Source of the DNA: Phycisphaerae bacterium
GTDB taxonomy: Bacteria > Planctomycetota > Phycisphaerae > Phycisphaerales > SM1A02
Direction of reading: 5' to 3'
NCBI GenBank assembly: GCA_002709295.1
Contig: PAQL01000012.1
Span: 137,032 to 171,716 of the forward strand
DNA: 34,685 bases
A program made the position numbers and the translations under genes. Below are positions 1 to 9,901 of the stretch, one piece after another. A model generated the notes under the pieces. The model was not told the origin of the DNA. It searched no databases and worked only from the letters and a program-made list of their open reading frames with translations. Each line of letters starts with the position of its first letter. Position 1 is the stretch's first letter.

Positions 1-260
1 CGAAGCACCGGGGAAACGCACCCGTTCCATGACGGAGATCGTCCCCCGGCATCACATTCGGGACCGCCCCGACCCGACAGGGCCCTTCAGTCTCCTCGGA
101 CCTCGCGGCCGCAGGAATGACGAAGCCCCCGGGTGTGATACGCAGGAGGGTAGTGACGCCCGTCGGATTCGTGACGGCCATTCAGTCGTTTTGGCGGGCC
201 AAGGCCATGCGGGGGTCTACGCCCCAGCCCGGCCCCGATGTCATCCAACGCAATGCCGCA
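1..260. other. non-coding left edge
   Basis: I see no convincing gene here. Short open frames on both strands have codon use unlike the neighbouring genes and no ribosome binding site. The stretch lies downstream of the leftward acetylesterase gene, so it should hold that gene's 3' untranslated region, but I find no convincing terminator hairpin. Confidence 0.5.
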
Positions 261-2339
261 TCACTCGCAGCGAAGTCTGATCTGGTCCATCGGAAGTCCG
301 GTGGAACCGGTCACATTCGCTCGCTCGGGGTTGTTCTGCCATGCATAGGCGACCGCCACGGGATCCGGCACCTTGTCGCTCCAGACGATGACCGAACGAC
401 CGTCCTCGCCGAAACGGGCCTCGGCCCAGTGCCACTTTCCGCTCGGGCCCTGCACCGCGAATCCGTCGGGCGCCTTCCCGTCCCGGGTGCGAAGTCCGTC
501 CATGGCGTTCTCGACCTCGATTCGGAAGCCCTCGATGGCGACGTCTCCGTCCGTCCGAGGCGGAACCACCGCTTCACAGGCGACGATCCGTGGGCTGGCA
601 TGATCCTGATTCTCGCGGCCGTAGTGATCGTGCAACGCCCACCTCGCGAGACGTCGGCCGACCTCGCGCTTGTTGCGGGGGTGGATGTCCCGGGCATCAC
701 CGATGTCGGTGGTCACCACGATGCCGACGTTGGGCATGGCCACGGCGGTCGCCGACTGGGCCTCCCGAAGCAGCGGCCACTGGTCCTCCACCGGCAGGTC
801 GGGCTTGAACTCCCGGAACGCCGCGAGCTGGACGATGCCGAAGGGAAGATCATCCCGTTCGAAGACCTCGCCCCAGTCATCGACGAGCATCGGCATGAAT
901 TCGTGATACCGCGCGGGCTCTCCGGAATTGGACTCGCCCTGGTACCAGATCGCTCCCCGGACTCCATAGGGGGCGAACGGCCGGATCATGGCGTTGTGAA
1001 GTGCTGCGTAATCGGTCGGCTTCGTGCCCGGTGCGACGAGCCGGGTCGGAGCGGGAGCGGGCCTCGCCCCCTTGTGGTCTCCTCCCCTGCTCCATCTCCA
1101 CGAACCAGCCAGCGGGATGGACGCGGGTTCAGCCGCCCTGCGATCCATCACTCCGATCCTCAACCGGTTCGCCGGACCGTTGAAGCCACCCGCGCCACCG
1201 GAATCGATGCAGGCCACGACGATCGTTCGCGATCCCGGCTTCACGATCGCCCCGGGAATCCGGTAGCGACGCTGGGCGGCGTGAGCCTCGACCGTGGAGC
1301 CGATGCGGACTCCGTCGAACCAGACGATGTCGCTGTCGTCGATGGCACCGAGTTCCAGCATGAGATTCCTGCCTGCCCAGTCCTCCGGAACCTCGATTGT
1401 TCGTCGATACCAGACGGTTCCGTCGAAGCCCTGCAGACCTTCTCCGGTGTCCTTCCAGAGTTTCGGAAGCGCGACCGTCGCCCAGTCCGAGTCGTCGAAT
1501 CCGGGCTTGAGCCAGCCACCGGGGACGCCGGGGTCGGCCCCGAGCTGCCGGTCGATGTAGCTCACGCTGGAGCGGGCATGTTCGAGCCTTGCCTTCTCCT
1601 CGCGATCGAACCGCTCTCCCTCGCTCATCGATTCGAACCGCTCGACCATCCCGAGCTGCCGCTTCATGTTCTCACTGCTGAGATCGGCCTTCGAAAGCGA
1701 TTCGATCGAGATCCAGGGCTCGATCCGGGTCCCGCCCCAGTTGAGGGACAGGAGGCCGATCGGAACGTCGAGTTCGTCCTGAAGGTGACGTGCGAACGCA
1801 TATCCGACCGCGGTGAACCCTCCCACCGTCGCTGGACTGCACACCGTCCAGCTCGCATCGATGTCGTCCTGCGGCCGGTTGGCGGTCACGTGAGGGGCCT
1901 TGATCAACCGGATGGTCGGGCGGTCCGCGGTCGCCTTCTCACGCGGAGGATCGCTCGAAGCGTCGACCGTCCATTCCATGTTGGACTGACCGCCGCAGAT
2001 CCAGACCTCTCCCACGAGGACGTCCTTCACCAGGATCTCGTTGTCTCCCCTCACCACCAGCGGTCTGGAGACCTTCGAAGCAGGCATCGGATCGAGATCG
2101 ACCCGCCACCGACCGTCGGAGTCCGCCGTGGCCTGTCGGGCCTGACCCGCGAAGAGAACCGTGACCTCCTCGCCGGGATCGGCGGTGCCCCACACCGGAA
2201 CCGCCTCGTCCCGTTGAAGCACCATGTGATCGCCGAACACCGCTGGCAACGAGACGTCCGCCCGGGCGGCGGACGATCCCGTCGAGAAGAGTGCGACGGC
2301 AAGGAGAAGGAACGCCGGGTGTCGAAGGTGTCGTGACAT
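261..2339 (-). CDS. secreted sialate O-acetylesterase (SGNH hydrolase)
   Basis: This 692-residue protein is a sialate O-acetylesterase-type SGNH hydrolase, a family that removes O-acetyl groups from sialic acid or related sugars outside the cytoplasm. An N-terminal signal peptide (about residues 1-27) precedes a beta-rich region starting PAVFGDHMVLQ, which is typical of the family. The nucleophile motif GGQSNMEW places the catalytic serine at about residue 119, and DIHP places Asp551 and His553 near the C-terminus. Residues about 265-400 look like an inserted galactose-binding/GH2-type jelly roll (GFDDSDW, WYRRTIEVP). I chose the ATG at 2339 because it gives a clean signal peptide and has an AAGGGGAG Shine-Dalgarno-like stretch about 10 bases upstream; the frame could extend to 2405. 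The family call is firm. The true substrate could be another acetylated polysaccharide. Confidence 0.93.
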   Translation of the reverse strand: MSRHLRHPAFLLLAVALFSTGSSAARADVSLPAVFGDHMVLQRDEAVPVWGTADPGEEVTVLFAGQARQATADSDGRWRVDLDPMPASKVSRPLVVRGDNEILVKDVLVGEVWICGGQSNMEWTVDASSDPPREKATADRPTIRLIKAPHVTANRPQDDIDASWTVCSPATVGGFTAVGYAFARHLQDELDVPIGLLSLNWGGTRIEPWISIESLSKADLSSENMKRQLGMVERFESMSEGERFDREEKARLEHARSSVSYIDRQLGADPGVPGGWLKPGFDDSDWATVALPKLWKDTGEGLQGFDGTVWYRRTIEVPEDWAGRNLMLELGAIDDSDIVWFDGVRIGSTVEAHAAQRRYRIPGAIVKPGSRTIVVACIDSGGAGGFNGPANRLRIGVMDRRAAEPASIPLAGSWRWSRGGDHKGARPAPAPTRLVAPGTKPTDYAALHNAMIRPFAPYGVRGAIWYQGESNSGEPARYHEFMPMLVDDWGEVFERDDLPFGIVQLAAFREFKPDLPVEDQWPLLREAQSATAVAMPNVGIVVTTDIGDARDIHPRNKREVGRRLARWALHDHYGRENQDHASPRIVACEAVVPPRTDGDVAIEGFRIEVENAMDGLRTRDGKAPDGFAVQGPSGKWHWAEARFGEDGRSVIVWSDKVPDPVAVAYAWQNNPERANVTGSTGLPMDQIRLRCE

Positions 2340-2581
2340 GCCCACATGCTCCCCTTGACCGACGGTCACCGCAACCAGCGATGACCTCTGGCGTCCGAGA
2401 GTCATCCGAAAACCCGGCTTTTCGAGGGAACGGCTCGTTGAAGCCTCGACAGACGACTTCCCGGCGTCGACTCACGTAACATTCAGACGGTGATCATGAA
2501 AAGCGGTGCCGGCAGCACCGACATCCCCATCCCGCAACCGGGAAACCGATTCCACGTTCGTCAGCTCCGGCCCACTGAAGA

Positions 2582-3853
2582 ATGAAGATCCACTTCGTCA
2601 ACGTCGCATGTCTGCTCTGGATGGGCATGCTTCTTCCGGTGGCACCGGGATGCGGAGACGGATCACGGGAACGATCCGTCCCGCAGTCCCGCACGGAGGC
2701 GGAGGTCACACCGGCCGCGATCCTGCCCCGTCCGAACCCCCCCAGCGGCATCGATGCCGTCTCCTCCGGGATCATCGGACGCCGAGCGGATCTTCTGCTC
2801 GCCGAACCCGACGCCGCGACCTGGACGGGCTATGCCGACGCATGCCTGATGAACCTCTGGCCGGCAGAAGCGGTGATCGCCTACCGCCGGGCTCTGACAC
2901 TTCCCGGAGTGGACGTCCCGCTGGTCCGCTGGCGACTGGCCCGCGCCCATCAGGATCTGGAGGCATTCGACGAAGCCGAAGCCGAGGCGATCGCCGCCCT
3001 CGATCTCTCACCCGACTACGCCGCCGGCTGGGTCGAACTCGCAAGACGCCGTCTGGACAACGGCGATCTCGAGGGCGCCCGGGCGGCCCTCGATCGAGCC
3101 GATGCCGAGCAGTCGGGCCTGATTTCCCATGCCGTGGTGTCGATCCCTCTCGACCTTCAGTCCGGTCGAACCGGCGAGGCGAGGGAGACGCTCGATGTCC
3201 TCCTGCTCGAAGGTCCCGACCGGACCGTGAACCGCCTCGCGGTGATGGTCGGACAGGCCACCAATGATCAGGAACTGGTCGACAGACATCTTCCGAACGC
3301 CTCCCGCGGACTGATGCGGTTCGAAGATCCGTGGATCGGAAGGCTCGCCCCTCTCGCCCGGCACGAACGTGCGGACCTCGTGAGAGCGATCAGCATGAAG
3401 GACAACCTTCCTCCGGAGAAGGCCCTGCCCTTGGTGCGACGGATGATCCGGGATCGACCGCGACTTCCGATGCTTCGCGTCGTGTCCGCCGGCATCCTCA
3501 AGGACATGGGACGCCTTCCCCAGGCCAGGACCGCCCTCGATGCGGTGTACGACCTGAATCCTCCGGACCACGAGTTCTGGGCGATGGACGCCCTGGTCCA
3601 CCACCAGCTTGCCGAACTGGGTGATCCGACCCTCATGGAGAGAGCCCGCTCATCGAGCGACCGAGCCATCGAGATCAACCCCCGGATCGCCTACGGCCAG
3701 CAGATCCGCGCCCTCATCCACGAAAAGGACTCCGAGTGGCCCCAGGCCGCAGCCGCCTACGAGGCCGCCGCCGAACACGCGGAAAGCGAAGAGGACCGGG
3801 CCCGGTTCATCGCGGAAGCGGACCGGTGCCGGAAGACGGAGGCCCGGCCATGA
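2582..3853 (+). CDS. TPR-repeat lipoprotein
   Basis: The 423-residue product starts with a hydrophobic signal ending in VAPGC (Cys24), a plausible but not ideal lipobox, so it is probably lipid-anchored. The rest is helical and rich in tetratricopeptide-like units, for example AEAVIAYRRAL, FDEAEAEAIAALDLSPDY and LEGARAALDRADA, and again near the C-terminus (AIEINPRIAYGQQIRAL). TPR proteins act as protein-interaction scaffolds; I see no catalytic domain. The stop overlaps the next start as ATGA, so translation with the FG-GAP/UnbV gene is probably coupled. A 6-bp hairpin (CGGTGC, 5-base loop, GCACCG) lies at 2504-2520 in the upstream gap. No strong promoter could be picked. Confidence 0.88.
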   Translation: MKIHFVNVACLLWMGMLLPVAPGCGDGSRERSVPQSRTEAEVTPAAILPRPNPPSGIDAVSSGIIGRRADLLLAEPDAATWTGYADACLMNLWPAEAVIAYRRALTLPGVDVPLVRWRLARAHQDLEAFDEAEAEAIAALDLSPDYAAGWVELARRRLDNGDLEGARAALDRADAEQSGLISHAVVSIPLDLQSGRTGEARETLDVLLLEGPDRTVNRLAVMVGQATNDQELVDRHLPNASRGLMRFEDPWIGRLAPLARHERADLVRAISMKDNLPPEKALPLVRRMIRDRPRLPMLRVVSAGILKDMGRLPQARTALDAVYDLNPPDHEFWAMDALVHHQLAELGDPTLMERARSSSDRAIEINPRIAYGQQIRALIHEKDSEWPQAAAAYEAAAEHAESEEDRARFIAEADRCRKTEARP

Positions 3854-5565
3854 ACATGTCAAGGAACCGTGGTCTTCCGTTCGTCATGATCCCGCTGCTG
3901 GCCGTGGTCGTGTCATGCGGCGAGGACTCCGCATCAAGTGACGGAGCCGACCAGAACCCGGAACCGCCAACCACCCGGACCGATCCTCCACTTCCGTGGT
4001 TCAATGAAGTCGCGAAGAGCCGTGGCATCGACTTCCAGCATGACAGCGGAGCCCGGGGTCGCTACCGACTCCCGGAAAGCCTCGGAGCCGGGGCCGCCCT
4101 CTTCGACGCCGACGGCGACGGCGACCTCGATGCCTATCTGGTGCGGGGTCATGATCTCGACGGGGCGCCGGATGCCTCCGAAGGCGGCAATCGCTTCTAT
4201 CGCAACGACGGCACGGGCCATTTCACCGACGCCACCTCCGAATCGGGCCTCGGCGATGCCGGGTACGGCTGTGGAGTGGCGGTGGCGGACATCGACGGAG
4301 ACGGCGACCTCGATCTCTATCTCGCGAATCTCGGACTCGATCGACTGTTCATCAACGATGGCGGCGGTCGATTCACCGTCGCCGACCGGAACCGCCTCCC
4401 GGGAACCGAGGATCACTCGGTCGCTCCCTGCTTCCTGGATTTCGACCGCGACGGCGATCTGGACCTCTTCGTCGCCCGCTACATGGACTGGTCGCCGGAG
4501 ATCGAGGTCGAGTGCAGAAACCTCCTGGGAGATCGCGACTACTGCAATCCCGAGATCTACGGCCGGGGCATCGCGGACCGGCTCCTCGAGAACGATGGCT
4601 CGGGCTTTTTCAAGGACGTGTCGGAGGCCTCCGGCATCTCCGCGGTGACCGGCACCGGCCTCGCCAGTGCCAGCACCGACCTCGATGGAGACGGCTGGCC
4701 GGACATCTTCGTCGCCAACGACAAGACGCCCGATCGACTCTGGATGAACCAGGGGGACGGCACCTTCAAGGAGGAGGGTGGCATTCGAGGATGCTCGATG
4801 GGTCTCGACGGCAGTCCACGGGCGGGCATGTCGGTCGCCTTCGCGGACCTCGATCGGGACGGCGACTTCGAGATCCACGTCAGCAACATCGACGGTGAGG
4901 CCGACGGCCTGTTCCAGAACAACGACGGGAACTTCTTCGATCGCGCCGCCGGCTGGGGCATCGCCGCCACCACTCGAAACCGCACCCGTTGGGCGAGTCA
5001 CTTTCATGACTTCGACCTGGACGGCCGACCCGAACTGCTCGTCGCCTGCGGCCGCGTCCTGCGGAAGGTCGATGCCGCACGTCCCGACAATCCGTATGCC
5101 GAGGAGGATCTCCTCTTCCGCTTCGACGAGAAGGATCGCTACCGAAGGGTTCCGAACGCCTGGCCGGCGGATCTCGAGGTCGAAGCGACCCACGGGGTGG
5201 CGGTCGGAGACGTGGACGGGGACGGCCATGACGATCTGCTGACCGTCTCCCGCGACGGGCCCGCGCGGCTTTTTCTCCGGAACGTCACCGGGGATCTGTC
5301 CGATCCGGTCCGATTCGATCTGAGGAGCGGGCATGGAGCTCCCGCGATCGGATCCATCCTCACGGTGGTCGAGGGCGGATCCGCCACGCCGTACCCGATC
5401 GACACCGCCGGGGGATATGCCTCCGCCAGCTCCCATGTCATTCCGGTCCCCGGACCGGTCGAGTCGATCTCGATCCGCTGGGCCGATGGCAGCGAGGAGA
5501 CTCGCACCGGGCCCTTCGCAGCCGGATCACTGATCCGGATCCAGCAGGCTTCGAAGGACACCTGA
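3850..5565 (+). CDS. FG-GAP/VCBS repeat lipoprotein with ASPIC/UnbV C-terminus
   Basis: This 571-residue protein begins with a strong lipoprotein signal (LLAVVVSC, lipidated Cys23). The body has about seven calcium-binding FG-GAP/VCBS blades, visible as repeated D-x-D-x-D-G-D/W motifs: DADGDGDLDAYL, DIDGDGDLDLYL, DFDRDGDLDLFV, DLDGDGWPDIFV, DLDRDGDFEIHV, DFDLDGRPELLV and DVDGDGHDDLLT. They predict an integrin-like beta-propeller. The C-terminal 80 residues (GHGAPAIGSILTV ... ISIRWADGSEET) match the ASPIC/UnbV module in degenerate form. The gene overlaps the TPR gene by four bases. TPR plus ASPIC/UnbV partners recur in planctomycetes and acidobacteria, but their role is unknown; surface binding or assembly is an inference. 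The frame could open further upstream at 3736, but the lipobox fixes the start at 3850. Confidence 0.92.
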   Translation: MNMSRNRGLPFVMIPLLAVVVSCGEDSASSDGADQNPEPPTTRTDPPLPWFNEVAKSRGIDFQHDSGARGRYRLPESLGAGAALFDADGDGDLDAYLVRGHDLDGAPDASEGGNRFYRNDGTGHFTDATSESGLGDAGYGCGVAVADIDGDGDLDLYLANLGLDRLFINDGGGRFTVADRNRLPGTEDHSVAPCFLDFDRDGDLDLFVARYMDWSPEIEVECRNLLGDRDYCNPEIYGRGIADRLLENDGSGFFKDVSEASGISAVTGTGLASASTDLDGDGWPDIFVANDKTPDRLWMNQGDGTFKEEGGIRGCSMGLDGSPRAGMSVAFADLDRDGDFEIHVSNIDGEADGLFQNNDGNFFDRAAGWGIAATTRNRTRWASHFHDFDLDGRPELLVACGRVLRKVDAARPDNPYAEEDLLFRFDEKDRYRRVPNAWPADLEVEATHGVAVGDVDGDGHDDLLTVSRDGPARLFLRNVTGDLSDPVRFDLRSGHGAPAIGSILTVVEGGSATPYPIDTAGGYASASSHVIPVPGPVESISIRWADGSEETRTGPFAAGSLIRIQQASKDT

Positions 5566-5571
5566 TCGAGG

Positions 5572-5599
5572 GTGACCTCCCGTGCCCGCGAAGTATGAT
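5572..5599 (+). promoter_or_regulatory. putative promoter of tRNA-Val
   Basis: A GTGACC box at 5572-5577 and a TATGAT box at 5594-5599 are separated by 16 bases. They resemble the sigma-70 -35 (core TGAC) and -10 (5 of 6) elements and place the transcript start just before the mature tRNA 5' end at 5609. Confidence 0.5.
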
Positions 5600-5608
5600 C
5601 CGGGCCGA

Positions 5609-5682
5609 GGGCGCTTAGCTCAGTTGGCTAGAGCATCCCCGTTACAGGGGGAAGGTCGCTGGTTCGAGTCCAGTAGCGCCCA
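5609..5682 (+). tRNA. tRNA-Val (anticodon UAC)
   Basis: The 74-base sequence folds into a complete cloverleaf. It has a 7-bp acceptor stem (GGGCGCT with AGCGCCC), a 4-bp D stem (GCTC/GAGC), a 5-bp anticodon stem (TCCCC/GGGGA) around loop GTTACAG with anticodon TAC, and a T stem GCTGG/CCAGT around TTCGAGT. The discriminator base is A and the 3' CCA is not encoded. Positions 32 and 38 of the anticodon loop are both G, which is unusual because position 32 is nearly always a pyrimidine. Confidence 0.96.
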
Positions 5683-5728
5683 TTCGACGTACAGACCGGC
5701 GTTCGAGACCGACGATCCGGTGAAGGAC

Positions 5729-6229
5729 TCAGGCCGCCGGTTCGGGAGCCGTGGACCGGATGCGCCGGGAGACCAGCCATCCGGCCAGCAACGACATCAG
5801 AATGGCTCCGACCATGCCGATGACGGGCATCCAGACGGGGTGCTTGAACTGGAGGGACACCGTCATGATGCCGAAGACGTCGATGATTCCGATGAAGAGC
5901 GCCATCGGAAGCCGGGTCACGGGAGCGGTGGCCGCGGCGGCCAGGCCGCCGAAGAACGCCGATCCGATCCAGGCGAGCACCACGAAGAGCATCGCCCCCA
6001 CCGGTGCCGTCTCGAGATAGGCCGACATCGCGACCTCCAGCTTCGACTGGATCTCGACCAGCGCACCCTGATCCTCGTTCGCCATGGCATCGGTCAGCTG
6101 CGTCGCGAGCTGGCTGATCTCGGCCGGCGGCGGATAGACGGCATGCCCGATCCCCTCGATCACGGTGACCGTGAACATGAAGACCAGCAGGCCGAAGATG
6201 GGTGCGAGCAGGAATCGGAAGATCTTCAT
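5729..6229 (-). CDS. small four-helix inner-membrane protein
   Basis: I do not recognise the family. The 166-residue product has about four predicted membrane segments, near residues 5-26, 75-98, 105-126 and 133-153. A polar region of about 45 residues (around ISQLATQLTDAM to IQSKLEVAM) follows the first helix and probably faces the periplasm. The C-terminus is short and basic (VSRRIRS). A much longer frame runs upstream over serC, but the ATG at 6229 gives the first hydrophobic segment directly and leaves a 114-base divergent gap to serC. There is no clear Shine-Dalgarno. Codon use fits the genome. A transporter accessory or integral structural role is possible, but nothing in the sequence shows it. 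Confidence 0.78.
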   Translation of the reverse strand: MKIFRFLLAPIFGLLVFMFTVTVIEGIGHAVYPPPAEISQLATQLTDAMANEDQGALVEIQSKLEVAMSAYLETAPVGAMLFVVLAWIGSAFFGGLAAAATAPVTRLPMALFIGIIDVFGIMTVSLQFKHPVWMPVIGMVGAILMSLLAGWLVSRRIRSTAPEPAA

Positions 6230-6343
6230 GGGAGGCGTCCGGACGGGGAAATGGCTGGCACTGCGGGCCCCAGTATCCACGATTCCTCCCCCACCGGCCG
6301 AGATGCCGAGGACGATCGGCTCGGGGCTGCATACGCTGTCGGC

Positions 6344-7474
6344 ATGAGCATCCAGAACGCGTTCACCACCCCCCCGACGGAACCACGCCTCGGGATCTAC
6401 AACTTCTCCGCCGGGCCCTCCCACATGCCCCTCGAGGTCGTCGACAAGGTCCGCGAGGAGCTGCTCGACCTGGGCAGTTCGGGGATCGGCCTGCTCGAGC
6501 ACTCCCATCGCGGACCGGAGTACGACCAGGCCAACGAGGAGGCCGAGGCCGTGGTCCGGCGACTGGCCGGAGTGAATGACGACCATGCCGTGATCTTCAT
6601 GCCGGGGGGCGCGACCGTGAACTTCGCATTCCTCGCCCTCAACTACATCCAGGAGGGTGGGACCGGCGTCTATCTGGACACCAGCGTCTGGGCAGGCAAG
6701 GCGATCGAGGAGGCCCGGCCGATCGGCGATGTCCACGTCGGCTTCGATGGAAGGTCGAGCGAAATGTTCACCTGTCCCGATCCGGCACGCGAAGGTGGAG
6801 ACATCGATGTTCCGTCGGACGCCCGCTACGTGTTCTACTGCGCGAACAACACCGGCGAGGGAACCTGGTACGAACAGCCTCCGATCACCGACCGACCCCT
6901 GATCGGCGATCTCACCAGCGACATCTTCTCCCGCCCCTGGCCGTTCGAACGACATGCGATGACGATCGCAGCCGGACAGAAGAACCTCGGGGCCGCGGGC
7001 TGCTCCGTGGTCGTGGCCCGCAGGGACTTCCTTGCGGATGCCTCGCACCGGCTGGGTCCCATCCTTCGGTTCGAGGATCATGAGAAGGCCGATTCGATCC
7101 TGAACACACCTCCAACCTTCGCCGTCAGGGTCATCGGGCTCATGGCCGAATGGACCGAGGCACAGGGCGGTCCCGCGGTCATCGCGGAACGGAACGCCGA
7201 GAAGGCCGGACTGGTCTGGAGCACCATCGACGGCAGCGAGGGGTTCTACCACTCCAGAGCCGAACGACGATCGCGAAGCAATCTCAACGTGACGTTCCAG
7301 ACCGCATCACCGGAGACCGATGCCCGCTTCATCGAGGAAGCGGCCGGCCACGGCATGGTCAACCTCAAGGGACTCGTCGGCGGCATGAGAGCGTCGATGT
7401 ACAACGCCTTCCCCAGGAGAGGCGCCGAGATCCTGGTCGAGTTCATGAAGGACTTCGCCGCCCGGAACGGTTGA
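6344..7474 (+). CDS. serC: phosphoserine aminotransferase
   Basis: SerC is the PLP-dependent enzyme that converts 3-phosphohydroxypyruvate and glutamate to 3-phosphoserine in serine biosynthesis; related enzymes also serve pyridoxine synthesis. The 376-residue length fits the family. Visible landmarks are NFSAGPSHMP near residue 20, SSGIGLLEHSHRGPEY at 45-60, the GGAT phosphate-binding turn near 88, GDLTSDIFSRP near 188, and the PLP lysine Lys213 in AGQKNLGAAG. The C-terminus GLVGGMRASMYNA is also family-typical. The start at 6344 begins just before conserved sequence; the frame extends upstream through the tRNA, which cannot be coding. No Shine-Dalgarno is seen, and a TACGCT box ends 6 bases before the ATG, so the mRNA may be leaderless. 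The next gene is convergent, 17 bases downstream. Confidence 0.96.
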   Translation: MSIQNAFTTPPTEPRLGIYNFSAGPSHMPLEVVDKVREELLDLGSSGIGLLEHSHRGPEYDQANEEAEAVVRRLAGVNDDHAVIFMPGGATVNFAFLALNYIQEGGTGVYLDTSVWAGKAIEEARPIGDVHVGFDGRSSEMFTCPDPAREGGDIDVPSDARYVFYCANNTGEGTWYEQPPITDRPLIGDLTSDIFSRPWPFERHAMTIAAGQKNLGAAGCSVVVARRDFLADASHRLGPILRFEDHEKADSILNTPPTFAVRVIGLMAEWTEAQGGPAVIAERNAEKAGLVWSTIDGSEGFYHSRAERRSRSNLNVTFQTASPETDARFIEEAAGHGMVNLKGLVGGMRASMYNAFPRRGAEILVEFMKDFAARNG

Positions 7475-7491
7475 TCCGGAAGGCGAGCTTC

Positions 7492-8601
<1,110 letters not shown>

Positions 8602-8607
8602 GTCCGC

Positions 8608-8613
8608 ACTCTA
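8608..8613 (-). promoter_or_regulatory. putative -10 box, leaderless FGE transcript
   Basis: The minus-strand hexamer TAGAGT (4 of 6 to TATAAT) is followed by six bases and then the ATG at 8601. Transcription would begin at or near the start codon. No clear -35 is visible. Confidence 0.3.
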
Positions 8614-8665
8614 TGACCAGGGACATGGCCGAAGCGACCTCCGCCCGCTGCGGGGCCGGAGAGTG

Positions 8666-9790
8666 TCAGTCTTTCGACCGCATCCAGATCATCGATGACC
8701 GGGATTCATCCGGACCGGAGCGGCCGTCGGCATCCATGAGCATGAATTCCAGATCCATGCGATCCCCGTCGAGCGTCATCCAGGAGGCACGGAAAGGTGC
8801 TTCGTCGAGATCTTCCGGGCCTCCGACCCTGCCGTCGACGTCGTCCTCGGGTCCCCACACGATCAGCAGTCCGACTCGTCCGTCGCGGCGAGCCACCGAA
8901 GGCGAGCCCTCCCGGACCTCGCCGGCACTGGTGATCATCCGGAATCCCATGTCACCCGTGTCGTCATCGAGCCAGAGCACCTCGGATGCGATGAAGTCGC
9001 CCTCCGCACCGGGGTCGAGGATCACGAAGGAGAGGGATCGATCTCCCCGTCCGGATCGAATCATCAGGCGACTTCCATCGGGAATCGATTCCGAGCCTCC
9101 GCTTCGAAGAATCCACTCCCCCACGAGATCGGGAGCGAAGGGCATCGCCTCGTGGAGGGGGTTCACCCTCTTCCAGCTGAATCGCGCGGCATCGAGTTCG
9201 ACGTCACCGTCCACACAGGTCGGAATGAAGTCGACCATGCAGAGATCATCGGTGGGAAAGGCGTAGGTCACCTCGAAGTTGACCGACTCGCTCGTTCCGG
9301 AGGTCTCGTGCCCTCTCCAGTCGAACACGCCGTCCCCAGCTGCGATCAGGGTCGCACTTCCCGTGAAGGGGCGACCATCCTCCTCGCCCCGGTAGGTGTT
9401 GACGACCGCACCGGCGATGTCGTCCCAGTTGATGCGGCCTCGACCGCTGGTGATGATCGAACCGTCCGTGAGCATCACCGACCAGACGACGCCGAGTGAA
9501 CGACCGGGCTCGATCCACTCCACCGACTGACGGGCCTGGAACATGCGACCGGCGTTGTCGTTCTCGGCATCGCTTCCGGCCAGGCCCGACATCGACCACT
9601 CGCCGACCAGGGTGCCCAGCGCCTCGACCGCCTCCATCCCGGGGAGCGCCACCGTCTCGTCCTGGCCCGCGTGGGATCCCGGTGACATGAAGAGCAGGAC
9701 GGATGCGGCGAAGATCACGGACAGGGCCGACACCACACGGCGGATCCATCTGCAGTCGGTCGCGGCGAAGTGATCTCGATCGGGTCCCAT
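8666..9790 (-). CDS. exported protein with two LVGEW-type beta repeats
   Basis: I do not recognise a named family. The 374-residue product has a basic N-terminus and a hydrophobic segment near residues 18-36 followed by SHAGQ, which suggests signal-peptide cleavage. Two halves each open with LVGEW (residues 61-65 and 222-226) and continue as alternating beta-strands, resembling the lipocalin-like DUF1579 pattern in which LxGxW marks the first strand. The halves are too diverged to call a clear tandem duplication by eye. Two cysteines (DDLCMVDFIPTC) could form a disulphide. GGAAG lies about 7 bases before the ATG. It precedes the FGE gene on the same strand with a 64-base gap, but that gene seems to have its own promoter. 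Confidence 0.85.
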   Translation of the reverse strand: MGPDRDHFAATDCRWIRRVVSALSVIFAASVLLFMSPGSHAGQDETVALPGMEAVEALGTLVGEWSMSGLAGSDAENDNAGRMFQARQSVEWIEPGRSLGVVWSVMLTDGSIITSGRGRINWDDIAGAVVNTYRGEEDGRPFTGSATLIAAGDGVFDWRGHETSGTSESVNFEVTYAFPTDDLCMVDFIPTCVDGDVELDAARFSWKRVNPLHEAMPFAPDLVGEWILRSGGSESIPDGSRLMIRSGRGDRSLSFVILDPGAEGDFIASEVLWLDDDTGDMGFRMITSAGEVREGSPSVARRDGRVGLLIVWGPEDDVDGRVGGPEDLDEAPFRASWMTLDGDRMDLEFMLMDADGRSGPDESRSSMIWMRSKD

Positions 9791-9856
9791 GGGTGTCTTC
9801 CGTTCGTGGTTCTCGTGGCGAGGGATCGACGAGTGTATTCACGAAGGCGACGGACA

Positions 9857-9879
9857 GGGCGGGATCGACATCCCGGCCC
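9857..9879 (-). terminator. hairpin downstream of the 212-residue gene
   Basis: GGGCGGGAT and ATCCC-G-GCCC pair around a CGAC loop, giving about nine pairs with one bulged base. It lies 23-45 bases beyond the stop of the leftward gene ending at 9902. There is no following T-tract, so it is only a possible terminator. Confidence 0.3.
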
Positions 9880-9901
9880 CTGCAACCCATGACGAACCCC
9901 C

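Noticed and set aside
117-2336. A 739-codon plus-strand frame over the acetylesterase.
   Set aside because: It gives Arg/Pro/Gly-rich sequence without domains, while the opposite strand has a signal peptide and the SGNH motifs.
5582-6343. N-terminal extension of serC back to 5582.
   Set aside because: It would translate through the tRNA gene and the opposite-strand membrane protein; SerC homology begins after 6344.
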